A stretch of 64,000 bases of DNA, from positions 62,001 through 126,000 of the forward strand of contig CAYXDO010000002.1 in assembly GCA_964463485.1 (NCBI GenBank), written 5' to 3'. Positions 52,352 through 61,457 of the stretch are shown here, piece after piece. The DNA comes from CAYXDO01 sp964463485 (GTDB lineage: Bacteria; Myxococcota; Kuafuiibacteriia; Kuafuiibacteriales; Kuafuiibacteriaceae). A program made the position numbers and the translations under genes. The notes below the pieces were generated by a model, which saw nothing but the letters and a program-made list of their open reading frames with translations, had not been told where the DNA came from and ran no database searches. Each line of letters begins with the position of its first letter. Positions within the stretch are counted from its first letter, which is position 1.

Positions 52352-54736
52352 GTGGCCATCGTCTCGGCGCCTCTGGGCTTCAAGGAGGCCGTACTCTGCG
52401 GAACCGGCGCCACGAGCCGGGTGTATCGAGCCGTCGAGGGCCGCTCGGGCCGCGTCGTGGCTTTGAAGCGGCTTCACCGGCAGCTCGTCAAGAGCGCGGA
52501 CGCGCTCGCTCGTCTCCGCCGTGAGCTCGAAGCCTTGTCCGCGTTGCGACACCCCGCGATCGTTCCGGTCTACGACATCGTGAAGTGGGAGGGCGATCCG
52601 ACCCTCGTCATGGCGTTCATCGACGGCCAGGACCTCAAGGAACGAATCGTCGAGCGCGGGCCGCTCGAGGCGGGCGAGGCGGCGCGAGTCATGCGTTCGC
52701 TGTTCGACGCGCTCGCTGCGGCTCATGGCGCCGGGATCGTTCACCGCGACGTGAAGCCTCAGAACGTTCGGTTGGATACTCATGGCAAGGTGTACCTGCT
52801 CGACTTCGGGTCGGCTCGTTTGGACGCGGCCTCCGCACTCACCAAGACGGGCTCCACGGTGGGTACGCCCGAGTACATGCCTCCGGAGCTCTTCGGGGGT
52901 CCGGTGTACGATCCGCGCACGGACATTTACGGTGTCGGCGCGACGATCTTCGAGGCTGTGACTGGCCGGCCTCCGCAGAGCGCGGACAGCCTCGCCGAGC
53001 TCGCTTTTTTGCGGGCCGAGATTCCGATCACGCCGGTGCGCGCGGCGCGGGCGGACGTTCCGGAGGCCCTCGCGCAGGTCGTCGATCGTTGTCTTTCGAT
53101 TCGGCCCGACGACAGGTTCGCGACCGCATCGCTCGCGGTGTGGGCCCTCGACCATCCCAAGGAGGAGCGTGCGTTCGCGCTCCGGAGGTCGCGCCTGCCG
53201 CTGTGTTTGCATTGTCAAACGCCTTTGCCGCCGAGGAGCAGGACGTGTCCGGCGTGCAAACGTGCGCCCTTTGGTTGGTCGGACGGTCGATTCCACGTGG
53301 TGCTCGACTCGGTGGAGAGCTCCTCGAGGCTGCTCGAGCACCTCGCGACCATCTCTCCGGAGCACGGGGCGCCCGGGGAGCTCACTCAGCTCGCCAAACA
53401 CACCGCGGCGTTGTCCTTTCAGAAGCCGAGGGTCGTCTCCTTCGTGTCCGAAGTGGACGCCCGCCGAATCACCGAGGGCCTTGTCGCCGTAGGAGCTCAT
53501 GCGCACGTCGAGGAAGAATCCTCCCGCTGGGTGGGGTTCGTTCGAGCAGCGACGGTCGTGCTGGGTGGGTTCGGTCTCCTGGGCGGGTTGGCCGCGGGCG
53601 GAGCCCTCGGTGGGTTGACCGGCGCGCTGACTTTCGTCGCGCCCGGGATCGGAATTTTGGCGCTCGAACGGATCTCCAGCCTTCTCCGAGCGCGCGGGAG
53701 TATCCTCGCGCCCTCGAAGCTCCCGAAGTCACTTTGGACAAACCTCGAAATTCGGGCTGCTGGTCTGGCCGCGCTCGGCTTGGGGCTTGGTCTGTTCGGC
53801 TTTTGGTCGGCCTTCGACCTGCTGACTTTTCCCGGCGCGTCACTCCTGGCGGTCGCTTCGGCGGCGCTCACGGCGACCCTCTCGGTGGTGCTCGGCGTAC
53901 CCACTCGGGTGAAGAAGGGTCCGGTTCCGAGCAGGTCGGCGCGTTTCTTCGCCGCACTCTCTGTACTCACTGGATCGAGCAAGAGAGAAGAGGACGTCGG
54001 TCCTCGGAAGCAACCCAGCAAGCTGACGTCGTTCGGCTTGGCCGTGCTGCTCTTCGCGCTCGTTCCGTACGAGCTTTTTGCCTTGTCGGGGATGTGGGAG
54101 TCGCTGGTGGGTTTGCCGGTGTACGCGAGCGCCACCTGGAGCTCCAAGGCGGTGAGAGCGCGGATCGCGGCGCAGACGGCGGAGTCCGCGACCGCGGCAG
54201 GCGCGGTGACCGCGGCTTCGGCGGCGGCTACCTCCGTGGGTGTGCTCACCACGGTCGCACCCATCGCGGTGGGCGGAGCGTCACCCGTACTCATGCTGTT
54301 GGCGGCTGCCCGCCTGGCTCGGCGGCGCCGTCAGGTGTTGCGGGATGGCGCGACCATCGAAGCGGAGCTCGGAGACGGCGTGCGCCGGCGGCTCGCGGAG
54401 AGGACGACACCCGAACCCGATGCGGCCATGCCCGCGCGCCTCGATCGGCTCGCGCAGCTTCCGGCCGGCGATGCCTTCGTGAAGGACGCGCTCGTGCGCG
54501 CCACCGATCTGGCGCATGCCCTCGCGCCCGACGACGCGGAGGCACTCACCCAGGCTCTGGCCGCGTTGTCGGACGGCCGCGGCAGCATGGACGAGGCGCT
54601 CGCTGCGCGCTGTATCCTCGAGACCGACCCCTCCCACGAGCTCCGATTCAAGCTCCTCGCTCTGGAAGGGGAGCTCGAGGCCAAGGCTGCAGCCGACTGG
54701 GTTGAGAGTATCGCCGAACCCAAGCGCCATGAGTGA
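52352..54736 (+). CDS. Ser/Thr protein kinase with zinc ribbon and membrane segments (paralog 1)
   Basis: A protein of 794 residues from a GTG. The Hanks kinase fills residues 12-270: G-loop GTGATSRVYRA, Lys39, catalytic loop IVHRDVKPQN (His131-Asp133), DFG at 151-153 and GTPEYMPPEL, all needed residues present. A zinc ribbon follows (C285, C288, C299, C302), then a domain of unknown type, about four hydrophobic segments between 390 and 640 (LGGLAAGGALGGLTGALTFV, LGLGLGLFGFW), and a helical C-terminus. It overlaps the paralog by 8 bp (ATGAGTGA), so both are made together. Membrane-tethered signalling kinase is the likely role. Confidence 0.9.
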   Translation: MAIVSAPLGFKEAVLCGTGATSRVYRAVEGRSGRVVALKRLHRQLVKSADALARLRRELEALSALRHPAIVPVYDIVKWEGDPTLVMAFIDGQDLKERIVERGPLEAGEAARVMRSLFDALAAAHGAGIVHRDVKPQNVRLDTHGKVYLLDFGSARLDAASALTKTGSTVGTPEYMPPELFGGPVYDPRTDIYGVGATIFEAVTGRPPQSADSLAELAFLRAEIPITPVRAARADVPEALAQVVDRCLSIRPDDRFATASLAVWALDHPKEERAFALRRSRLPLCLHCQTPLPPRSRTCPACKRAPFGWSDGRFHVVLDSVESSSRLLEHLATISPEHGAPGELTQLAKHTAALSFQKPRVVSFVSEVDARRITEGLVAVGAHAHVEEESSRWVGFVRAATVVLGGFGLLGGLAAGGALGGLTGALTFVAPGIGILALERISSLLRARGSILAPSKLPKSLWTNLEIRAAGLAALGLGLGLFGFWSAFDLLTFPGASLLAVASAALTATLSVVLGVPTRVKKGPVPSRSARFFAALSVLTGSSKREEDVGPRKQPSKLTSFGLAVLLFALVPYELFALSGMWESLVGLPVYASATWSSKAVRARIAAQTAESATAAGAVTAASAAATSVGVLTTVAPIAVGGASPVLMLLAAARLARRRRQVLRDGATIEAELGDGVRRRLAERTTPEPDAAMPARLDRLAQLPAGDAFVKDALVRATDLAHALAPDDAEALTQALAALSDGRGSMDEALAARCILETDPSHELRFKLLALEGELEAKAAADWVESIAEPKRHE

Positions 54737-56588
54737 CCTCGAGCTCCTCGTCTCCGACCTCGAGCCTGGCACGCGCCTCTCGGAGCGGTACAAGGTCGTC
54801 CAGAAGATCGCGGACGGCGCCGTCGCCTCCGTGTATCGGGCCGAGGACGAGCGCGACGGATCGATTGTCGCACTCAAGATTCCTGATCCGATCCGAAGCG
54901 CCGATCCGGTCGGCCGCCAGCGATTCTTGCGCGAGTTCGACGTACTCTCGAAGCTCAATCACCCGAACATCGCGCGCAGCCTCCGGCTCGAGCGACACGC
55001 GGATCTCGACCTGCTCGTGCTGGAGTTCATCGAGGGCGAGACCCTGGCCAAGCGGCTCGAGCGCGGCCGGCTCGGGGCCCACGAGGCGCTCGCTTTCGCG
55101 AGGAAGCTCACCGAGGCCCTGATCGCGTGCCACGACGCGGACGTACTGCACCGAGACCTGAAGCCCGCCAATGTCATTTTACATCCCGACCGGGGCCCGG
55201 TCGTGTTGGACTTCGGCGTCGCGTGGTTTTCGAGCGCCGCGAACCTCACTCGAACCGGCGCGGTGATCGGCACGCCCCAGTACCTCGCGCCCGAAGTGTT
55301 CTCGTCCTCGCTCTACGACGCCCGGGCTGACGTGTACTCTCTCGGAGCCATCCTCTTCGAGATGTTGACCGGGCGCCCCGTGTATTTGGCGGACAGCGTC
55401 GCCGAGCTCGTGGACGCCCACCGTTTGGGCTCCCCACCCACGGTGCTCAGTCTCAGGCCGGACATTTCTCCGAAAATCTCCGAAGTCGTGACACGAGCCA
55501 TCGCACCCCGGCCGGAGTCTCGGTACTCTTCGGCGCGAGAGCTCGATCGCGCGCTGGCCCAGAAGGCCGTCGCGTTCGGGAGGGAGCTCGCACATCGGCT
55601 GCCGTGCGCTACCTGCGGGACCTCTTTGGTCATCGATCTCGAGTTTTGCCCGGGCTGTGGCCGGGAGGTGAGTTGGGAGCTCACCGACGGCCCGTGCGCG
55701 GTGCAGCTCGAGGAGGTCAACAATCCCTCCCGAATCGAGGATTGGCTGCAACAGAGGTATGGGCACGCACTCACTCGGAGTGTGTTCGGACTCTCGAGGA
55801 GAGTATCCCAAACGCCCGTGCCCCTCGTCGTGCGCGCGTCTCTGGCCAGCGCCGAGCAGCTCGCCGCCGAGGCCCGCGAGCGAGGTGCGAAGGCCAACGT
55901 GATTCGCGCCCGAACCGTGCTGGGTGCCAAGCTCGAGGTGCGAAGCGCCACTCTGGTCGAAGGGCTCGCGGCCTCGGGCTTTCATTTCGGCGCGGTGGTC
56001 GTGGGGGGCCTCGTCATGATCGGCCTGGGCGCCTCCTTTCCCATGATCGCGCTCCTGCCCATGGTCATGGGTGTCGCCGGAGTCGCGGTGGCGCGCACGT
56101 ATGTTCGGCGACCCATCCTCGTGCCCCGAAGGAGACCCGGCGAGCGGACGAGCTTCTCGGATCGGATCTCGGCGATTCGCGCGTCGCTCGAGCGGCTGAG
56201 CACGCAGCGCGGGCGCAACGTGGCTGCGGCGGCCATCGCCCGGGCCGCTCCGGTGCTGCTCGGAGATACTCAGGGGCTGTCGTCCAGCGCGGCCGACGAT
56301 GCGCTCCGTGGGCTCGAAGCAACTCTGGAAGCCGCGCGCGCGGTGGACGCCGAGTCGGCGTTTTTGGCGACGACCTCGCGGTCTCGCCTTTCGGCCGAGC
56401 TCATCGAGGTCGGCTCCCGAGCTGCTCGCGGAGATCCGGACGCCACGACGCGGCTCGCCGACTTGGAGACTCAGAAGAGGTCGCTCATGGAGGCGTCCGT
56501 GAGGCACGACCTTGCGGCGAGGAAGGCGCTCGAAGGTTTGGAAGAGATCGCCGCGGCGTTGTCCACGCGCACGACTCAGGTCGACTGA
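54729..56588 (+). CDS. Ser/Thr protein kinase with zinc ribbon and membrane segment (paralog 2)
   Basis: A protein of 619 residues with the same layout as its upstream neighbour: kinase (residues 20-280; Lys50, VLHRDLKPAN with His141-Asp143, DFG 161-163, GTPQYLAPEV), zinc ribbon (C293, C296, C307, C310) and hydrophobic region near 420-465 (GAVVVGGLVMIGLGASFPMIALL). The G-loop is degenerate, ADGAVASV in place of GxGxxGxV. The C-terminal third is helical. The tandem arrangement with 8 bp overlap suggests gene duplication and a heteromeric kinase. Confidence 0.9.
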   Translation: MSDLELLVSDLEPGTRLSERYKVVQKIADGAVASVYRAEDERDGSIVALKIPDPIRSADPVGRQRFLREFDVLSKLNHPNIARSLRLERHADLDLLVLEFIEGETLAKRLERGRLGAHEALAFARKLTEALIACHDADVLHRDLKPANVILHPDRGPVVLDFGVAWFSSAANLTRTGAVIGTPQYLAPEVFSSSLYDARADVYSLGAILFEMLTGRPVYLADSVAELVDAHRLGSPPTVLSLRPDISPKISEVVTRAIAPRPESRYSSARELDRALAQKAVAFGRELAHRLPCATCGTSLVIDLEFCPGCGREVSWELTDGPCAVQLEEVNNPSRIEDWLQQRYGHALTRSVFGLSRRVSQTPVPLVVRASLASAEQLAAEARERGAKANVIRARTVLGAKLEVRSATLVEGLAASGFHFGAVVVGGLVMIGLGASFPMIALLPMVMGVAGVAVARTYVRRPILVPRRRPGERTSFSDRISAIRASLERLSTQRGRNVAAAAIARAAPVLLGDTQGLSSSAADDALRGLEATLEAARAVDAESAFLATTSRSRLSAELIEVGSRAARGDPDATTRLADLETQKRSLMEASVRHDLAARKALEGLEEIAAALSTRTTQVD

Positions 56589-56608
56589 ATCGCTGGCCCG
56601 ACTCCACG

Positions 56609-57325
56609 TCAACGGCGATTGAGCGACATCAAGAGTCGCAAGATGTACCAGAAGAGGAGCGCCACGGAGGCGAAGAGCGCGAGGGACGCGGCGACGTGTT
56701 GCCCTGGACGATAGCGGTGCATGACGTTGGACGTTTCGTACACGATGGCGCCGCACGCGAAGATGGCCATGCCGAAAGAGAAGAGAGTCCCCAGCGTGAA
56801 TCCGAAGATCGCGCTGGCGACGATCAGCCCGAGCGCTCCGAATCCGGCAATTCGAAGGAAGCCGCCGAGCCGACTCATGTCTTTCTTGGAAATCAGCATC
56901 GTGGCCGTCAACCCACCGAAGGTCACCAGAGTGATGATCGCGGCGTTCCCTACGACCGACGGGTCTTTGGTGAGATAGATGGCCATCCAGAGCAGCGGCA
57001 GGAAAATGACCGCCTCGGCCAGCACGAACACGCCGAGCCCAAGGTACTGCATACCCACGGAGGAGGCGCTCTGGGCCCACCTCTCGGCGACCCAAGACAC
57101 CGCCATGTAGCCGCCGAGCACGAGGAGCCAACCCATGCGGCTCGACATCATGCTCCGGACGACCCCGTCGATGCCCGGCAGCTTGAACAGCGCCGCCTCG
57201 ACGGCCATGAACGCGAGGATGGCCAAGCCGAGGTGTTGATAGGTCTTGTGGATGAATTCGGTCTGGGTCTGGGAGACTGCTCCCGTGTATTCGCCCGCGA
57301 ACGCTCGAGCTCTGTAGTCGGCCAT
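56609..57325 (-). CDS. Bax inhibitor-1/YccA-family membrane protein
   Basis: A protein of 238 residues from the ATG at 57325 (AGGAGG-like SD). Seven membrane helices with BI-1 marks: an N-terminal FIHKTYQHLGLAILAFM helix, AIITLVTFGGLTAT, YETSNVMHRY and the terminal SLALFASVALLFWYILRLL. Bacterial BI-1 proteins (YccA, YetJ) are pH-sensitive channels or modulators of FtsH. Convergent with the kinase pair. Confidence 0.92.
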   Translation of the reverse strand: MADYRARAFAGEYTGAVSQTQTEFIHKTYQHLGLAILAFMAVEAALFKLPGIDGVVRSMMSSRMGWLLVLGGYMAVSWVAERWAQSASSVGMQYLGLGVFVLAEAVIFLPLLWMAIYLTKDPSVVGNAAIITLVTFGGLTATMLISKKDMSRLGGFLRIAGFGALGLIVASAIFGFTLGTLFSFGMAIFACGAIVYETSNVMHRYRPGQHVAASLALFASVALLFWYILRLLMSLNRR

Positions 57326-57426
57326 CTGCCCCTCCTGGTGTCCTGCTGGCACTCTCTGCCAGCGTGGTGGTTACTCGAGCACAACACGCAGCGTGTGGCA
57401 ATTGTTCGAATGGTGTACGATGAGGC

Positions 57427-58062
57427 ATGGTCGCGGTCGCGCAGACTCAGCTCGTCCCCGAGGAACCCGAGGAGCAAGCGGACGCGTGCGTTGTGCTCCG
57501 CGACGTGCCGTGGTCCGTCTACAAGGCGCTCGATGCGGCCCGCGGGGAGAATCCGCGGCCCCGGTTCTACTACTTCGAAGGAGTGCTCGAGATCATGAAC
57601 ACGTCGCGGCGTCACGAGAACGTGAAGACCACGATCGGCCGGATCATCGAGCTGTACGCGGACAGCATCGACGTCGAGCTCGAAGGGACCGGCTCGTTCA
57701 CCCTCGAGCGCGCGAAATTGAAGCGAGCGGCCGAAGCCGACGAGAGCTACTTCGTGGGCCCCGGTTCCGCAGAACGAGAGATGCCTGACCTCGCGATCGA
57801 GGTGGTTCTGACGAGCGGCGGCATCAACAAGCTCGCACTCTACAAGAGCCTGGGGGTTCGCGAAGTTTGGTTCTGGTATCCGAAGAAGAAGAAACTCGCC
57901 GTGCACGTGCTCGCTGGCAGTGAGTATGAGGCGCGCTCGAGGAGCTCGGCTTTTCCGGAGCTCGACCTCGACCTCGTGGCGAGCTGTGTCTCTCTCGGCG
58001 ACCAGATTCAGGCGGTCCGGGCGTTCAAGCAGTCGCTTCAGAACCCGCCAAGCTCACCCTGA
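57427..58062 (+). CDS. Uma2-family (PD-(D/E)XK-like) protein
   Basis: A protein of 211 residues of the Uma2/DUF820 type: YFEGVLEIMNTSRRHENVK near residue 48, PDLAIEVVLTSGG (Asp-Glu of the nuclease-like fold, about 120-131) and KLALYKSLGVREVWFWYPKKKKL. Family members are widespread putative endonucleases of unproven role. Overlaps the convergent ligase gene by 9 bp. A second Uma2 gene lies at 59924. Confidence 0.88.
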   Translation: MVAVAQTQLVPEEPEEQADACVVLRDVPWSVYKALDAARGENPRPRFYYFEGVLEIMNTSRRHENVKTTIGRIIELYADSIDVELEGTGSFTLERAKLKRAAEADESYFVGPGSAEREMPDLAIEVVLTSGGINKLALYKSLGVREVWFWYPKKKKLAVHVLAGSEYEARSRSSAFPELDLDLVASCVSLGDQIQAVRAFKQSLQNPPSSP

Positions 58063-59844
58063 CTCGCTCGCGTCGCGATACATACTCTCGATTTCCTCGG
58101 CGAAGTGCGCGTACACCTTGGCTCGCTTCACCTTGAGCGTCGGCGTCAGCTCGCCGGTGTCGATCCCGAGGTTGCGCCCCGGGATCTTCCATTTTCGGAT
58201 GTGCTCGACTTGCGCGAACTGGGCATTCACCCGGTCGACGTCTTGCTGAATTCGGTCGAGCAGCGCGGCGTTCGACCGAAGGGCATCGGAGCTCACTCCT
58301 TTGTCCTCGGCCCATTTCTTCGCCGCCTCGTCGTCGAGAAACAACAAGGCGGAGAGGAACTTCCGTCTGTCGCCGATCACCACTGCTTCGCCGATGAGGG
58401 CAGTCGATTTGAGCGCGCCTTCGATGTTCTTGGGCGCGATGTTTTTTCCACCCGCGGTGATGATGATCTCCTTCTTTCGGCCGGTGATGTGAAGGTACCC
58501 ATCCGCATCGAGCTTCCCGAGGTCACCCGAGCAAAGCCATCCGTCGACCAAGGCCTCTTTGGTCGCCAACTCTTCTTTGTAGTAACCGAGGAACACGTTC
58601 GGGCCCTTGACCCTGATCTCACCGTCGTCGGCGAATTTGATCTCCACACCAGGGATCGCGGGACCTACGCTGCCGAAGCGCGTACGGCCTGGCTGATTGA
58701 AGGAAGTGGGCCCTGAGCCCTCGCTCTGGCCGTAGACCTCGCGAATCGGGATATCCAGGCCGGCGAAGAAGTCGAGGACGTCCTTCGAGATCGGAGCCGC
58801 TCCGCTCACAGAATGTCGCACTCTTGCGAGCCCCAAGGCCGGCTTCACCTTCGAGAATACCAGCTTGGTGGCGAGTCTGTATTCCAGCCCAAGGAGCGCC
58901 CCGGGGGCCCTTCCGACGTTTCTGGCGTCGTGCATTCGTGATCCGACTCCGGTAGCCCAGACTGCGATCTGTTTTTTCATTCCGGTGGCCATACGCAGCT
59001 TGGCGCTGACGCCTGCATGGAATTTCTCCCAAATGCGAGGTACGCCGAAGAAGATCGTGGGTTGGACCTCCTTGAGATTGTCTGGAACCTTTTCGAGGGA
59101 CTCCGCGAAATACACCGAGCTCCCGTAAGTGATCGGGACGTGGAGCGAGAACATCTGCTCGGCGATGTGGGAAAGCGGTAGGTAGGACAGGCTGCAGTCG
59201 TCCTTCCTGACCTCGATGATTTGACGAACCAACCCGGCGGTCCAGGCAAGGTTCTCGTGGGACAACATGACGCCCTTCGGCGGTCCGGTCGTGCCCGACG
59301 TATAAATCAGCGTGGCCAATTGATTCTTCTCGAGCCGTTCGAGGCGATCGTCGAAGGTCGCGTCCGACGCGCGATCGCCGAGCGCCATGAAGTCGGCCCA
59401 AGTCATGACTTTGGGGTGTTTGATGTGCTCGGCACCCTTCATCATGACGACATGTTGGAGGTTGGGGAGCCGCTCGAGCTCGGACTCGACCTTCTTCCAC
59501 TGCGCCTCGTTCTCGAGCAGGACGATCCGAGAGTCGGCGTGGTGAATGATGTACTGGACCTCGTTGGGCGAGCTCGTCGTGTAGATGCCCGCGGGCGCTC
59601 CGCCGGCGGACATCGTGGCGACGTCGAAGATCGCCCACTCGGGTCGATTGAAGCCGAGGATCGAGACGGTCTGGCCGACGCCCAGACCGAGGTGAATCAG
59701 CGCCTTGGCCGCGGTCCGAACTTGGACCGCATACTCTCGGTAGCTCGTCGGAATCCATCGTCCGGCCTCTTTTTCGAAGTACGCGGGTTGGTCGCCGCGC
59801 TCTCGTCCTTGTGTTTGCAGGCGCGCCGGAATGGAGTCGATCAC
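58054..59844 (-). CDS. long-chain acyl-CoA synthetase (AMP-forming, FadD15-like)
   Basis: A protein of 596 residues from a GTG. The AMP-binding P-loop LIYTSGTTGPPKGV (about residue 178), YLPLSHIAEQM, YGQSEGSGPTSF, and GRKKEIIITAGGKNIAPKNIE near the C-terminus place it with FadD15/long-chain ligases of actinobacteria and myxobacteria. It activates fatty acids to acyl-CoA. Membrane-associated but not transmembrane. Transcribed alone. Confidence 0.93.
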   Translation of the reverse strand: MIDSIPARLQTQGRERGDQPAYFEKEAGRWIPTSYREYAVQVRTAAKALIHLGLGVGQTVSILGFNRPEWAIFDVATMSAGGAPAGIYTTSSPNEVQYIIHHADSRIVLLENEAQWKKVESELERLPNLQHVVMMKGAEHIKHPKVMTWADFMALGDRASDATFDDRLERLEKNQLATLIYTSGTTGPPKGVMLSHENLAWTAGLVRQIIEVRKDDCSLSYLPLSHIAEQMFSLHVPITYGSSVYFAESLEKVPDNLKEVQPTIFFGVPRIWEKFHAGVSAKLRMATGMKKQIAVWATGVGSRMHDARNVGRAPGALLGLEYRLATKLVFSKVKPALGLARVRHSVSGAAPISKDVLDFFAGLDIPIREVYGQSEGSGPTSFNQPGRTRFGSVGPAIPGVEIKFADDGEIRVKGPNVFLGYYKEELATKEALVDGWLCSGDLGKLDADGYLHITGRKKEIIITAGGKNIAPKNIEGALKSTALIGEAVVIGDRRKFLSALLFLDDEAAKKWAEDKGVSSDALRSNAALLDRIQQDVDRVNAQFAQVEHIRKWKIPGRNLGIDTGELTPTLKVKRAKVYAHFAEEIESMYRDASESG

Positions 59845-59923
59845 GCCTTGTTATCGATCGAGCCCAGGTCGAAAGCAATCAGGGCCCGGCCGTTGGGTGG
59901 TCCGAAATCGAGTCGAGATCGAG

Positions 59924-60784
59924 TCAGCTCAGGCCGAGCCGGCGCTTGAGCTCGAGAATCTCAGCCTCGGCCGCAGCGGCGCGCGCGGCTTCTTTGTCTG
60001 CGCGCGCGGCTTCTTTGTCTGCTCGCGCGGCTTGCGTTTCTGCTCGCGCGGCTTGCGTTTCTGCTCGCGCGGCTTCCGTTTCTGCTCGCGCGGCTTCCGT
60101 TTCTGCTCGCGCGGTCTGCGCTTTTGCCCTCGTCGCTTCGTCCTGAGCCCGAGCGGCCTCCAACTCCGCGCGTTCGGCGCCGGTCGGCAGCATCGGGCCG
60201 TCCGGCAAGAACCAACGCAACCACGTCGCCTGAATGTCTCTGATCTGCCCAGCCCACTTGCCCAGCTCCAGGCCGAGCTGTTGACAGGCCAAGCGGCCGT
60301 TCGGCGAGGGGACGATGGGTTGGTAGTCCTGCGAGGGTCCCAGTCGAAAACCGCTGAGCTCCGCCGTGAACGGATCGTAGACGAAGTATTCGGGGACTTT
60401 GACGACACGTTCGTAGATGCGTTTCTTGTTGCCCAAGTCCTCGGCGCGAGTCGTGGGGGACAGGATTTCGACGATCACGTTCGGGCTCTTGCCGTCTTCC
60501 TGCCAAATCACCCAGGCCTTCCGCTCTTTCCGCTCGGTGCCGAGCACGACCATCAAGTCGGGCCCGCGAAAATCTCGGCTCTTCTTCTGCAGCGAGCTGT
60601 AGAAGAGGAAAAGGTTCATTCCTACGAACACGTCGTCGCGGGGTCGAAGGAACAGCTCCAGACTCTCCTCGAGAGTCTCGCCCTGAACCGCATGTCGCTT
60701 CGACTCCATGTTCTCTCCCGGACCTGGAATCAGGTCGTCCTCGGTGGGTGGTTCTTCGATTCCGAGCTCCGCGAAAAGGCCCAT
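59924..60784 (-). CDS. Uma2-family protein with repeat-built coiled-coil tail
   Basis: A protein of 286 residues from the ATG at 60784 (AGGTAGG upstream). The Uma2 core spans about 25-195, with GPDLMVVLGTERKERKAW, NVIVEILSPTTRAEDLGNKK (nuclease-like acidic and Lys positions) and EYFVYDPFTAELSGFRL. From residue 205 the protein is a heptad-repeat coiled coil built of near-identical seven-residue units of the ARAETEA/ARADKEA type, ending in LELKRRLGLS. The tail is encoded by tandem 21 bp DNA repeats. Unrelated in tail to the Uma2 protein at 57427. Putative nuclease; role unknown. Confidence 0.87.
   Translation of the reverse strand: MGLFAELGIEEPPTEDDLIPGPGENMESKRHAVQGETLEESLELFLRPRDDVFVGMNLFLFYSSLQKKSRDFRGPDLMVVLGTERKERKAWVIWQEDGKSPNVIVEILSPTTRAEDLGNKKRIYERVVKVPEYFVYDPFTAELSGFRLGPSQDYQPIVPSPNGRLACQQLGLELGKWAGQIRDIQATWLRWFLPDGPMLPTGAERAELEAARAQDEATRAKAQTARAETEAARAETEAARAETQAARAETQAARADKEAARADKEAARAAAAEAEILELKRRLGLS
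59984..60120. repeat. 21 bp tandem repeats encoding the Uma2 coiled coil
   Basis: About six to seven 21 bp units with core GCGCGGCTT, in pairs that share the same variant (CTTTGTCTG, GCGTTTCTG, CCGTTTCTG), indicating stepwise duplication. They encode the heptads of the Uma2 C-terminus in frame, so copy-number change would lengthen or shorten the coil without frameshift. Confidence 0.85.
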
Positions 60785-60856
60785 GCCAATCAACCTACCT
60801 GATCGACGGGATGACGTCGATTGCATTGTCGAGTGGGCGCGTGGTAGCCGCCAGGC

Positions 60857-61387
60857 GTGTTTCGCGTCCGTTGGTCCGAGGTGGTGTCCGTGCCCTCCGC
60901 TGTGCTGTCCGTGGTGCTGTCCGCGGTGCTGTCCGTGGTGCTGTGGGCGATCCTGGGTTGCGCGGAGGCCGAGTCCGTCTCGGGCGACGCTTCGGTCGTC
61001 GACGCGGGATCGTCGGTGGATGCGGGCGGGTGCCCGGTCAGTTGCGCTTCCTTCGACCTCGGGCAGACGAGTTATGACTCCGCGAGTCATCGGTTGGAAG
61101 TCACACTCTTGGCTTCGTCGGCGCGGGTTCGGGCGGGCTCGATCACCTTTCAAGTCGGGAAGCGCGGCGGAGGGTTGAACTCTCACAGCGCGGTGTTGAG
61201 TGTGTCCGACCGAGCTCTATTCATCGACCTCTCGACGTGGATGACCCAGGACGTCGTCTTTTTTGGCGGAATTTCGCTGACCCTGGTCGCTGAGTGCGGG
61301 GCGACCTCATCGGTTGGGGATTTGGTGCCTGAGGTCGAGTCGGGATCCTCACCGTTGGCGGTTCGAGCGTTTCACTGCGGTTCATGA
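60857..61387 (+). CDS. small lipoprotein with repeat-built signal peptide
   Basis: A protein of 176 residues from a GTG. The hydrophobic core of the signal is a four-residue repeat (VLSVVLSAVLSVVLW) encoded by 12 bp tandem repeats (60903-60938), followed by the lipobox AILGC (lipidated Cys near 35) and an Asp/Ala/Gly spacer. The mature 110 residues are beta-rich (SASHRLEVTLLASSARVRAG) with four Cys. Function unknown. Divergent from the Uma2 gene; start uncertain because of the repeat. Confidence 0.7.
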   Translation: MFRVRWSEVVSVPSAVLSVVLSAVLSVVLWAILGCAEAESVSGDASVVDAGSSVDAGGCPVSCASFDLGQTSYDSASHRLEVTLLASSARVRAGSITFQVGKRGGGLNSHSAVLSVSDRALFIDLSTWMTQDVVFFGGISLTLVAECGATSSVGDLVPEVESGSSPLAVRAFHCGS

Positions 61388-61457
61388 GGAGAATCCCGGC
61401 CTGAGTTGTGCATACGGCGCTTGAGCCGCGCGATCAAAGGGTGAAAGCTCCGCGCGC

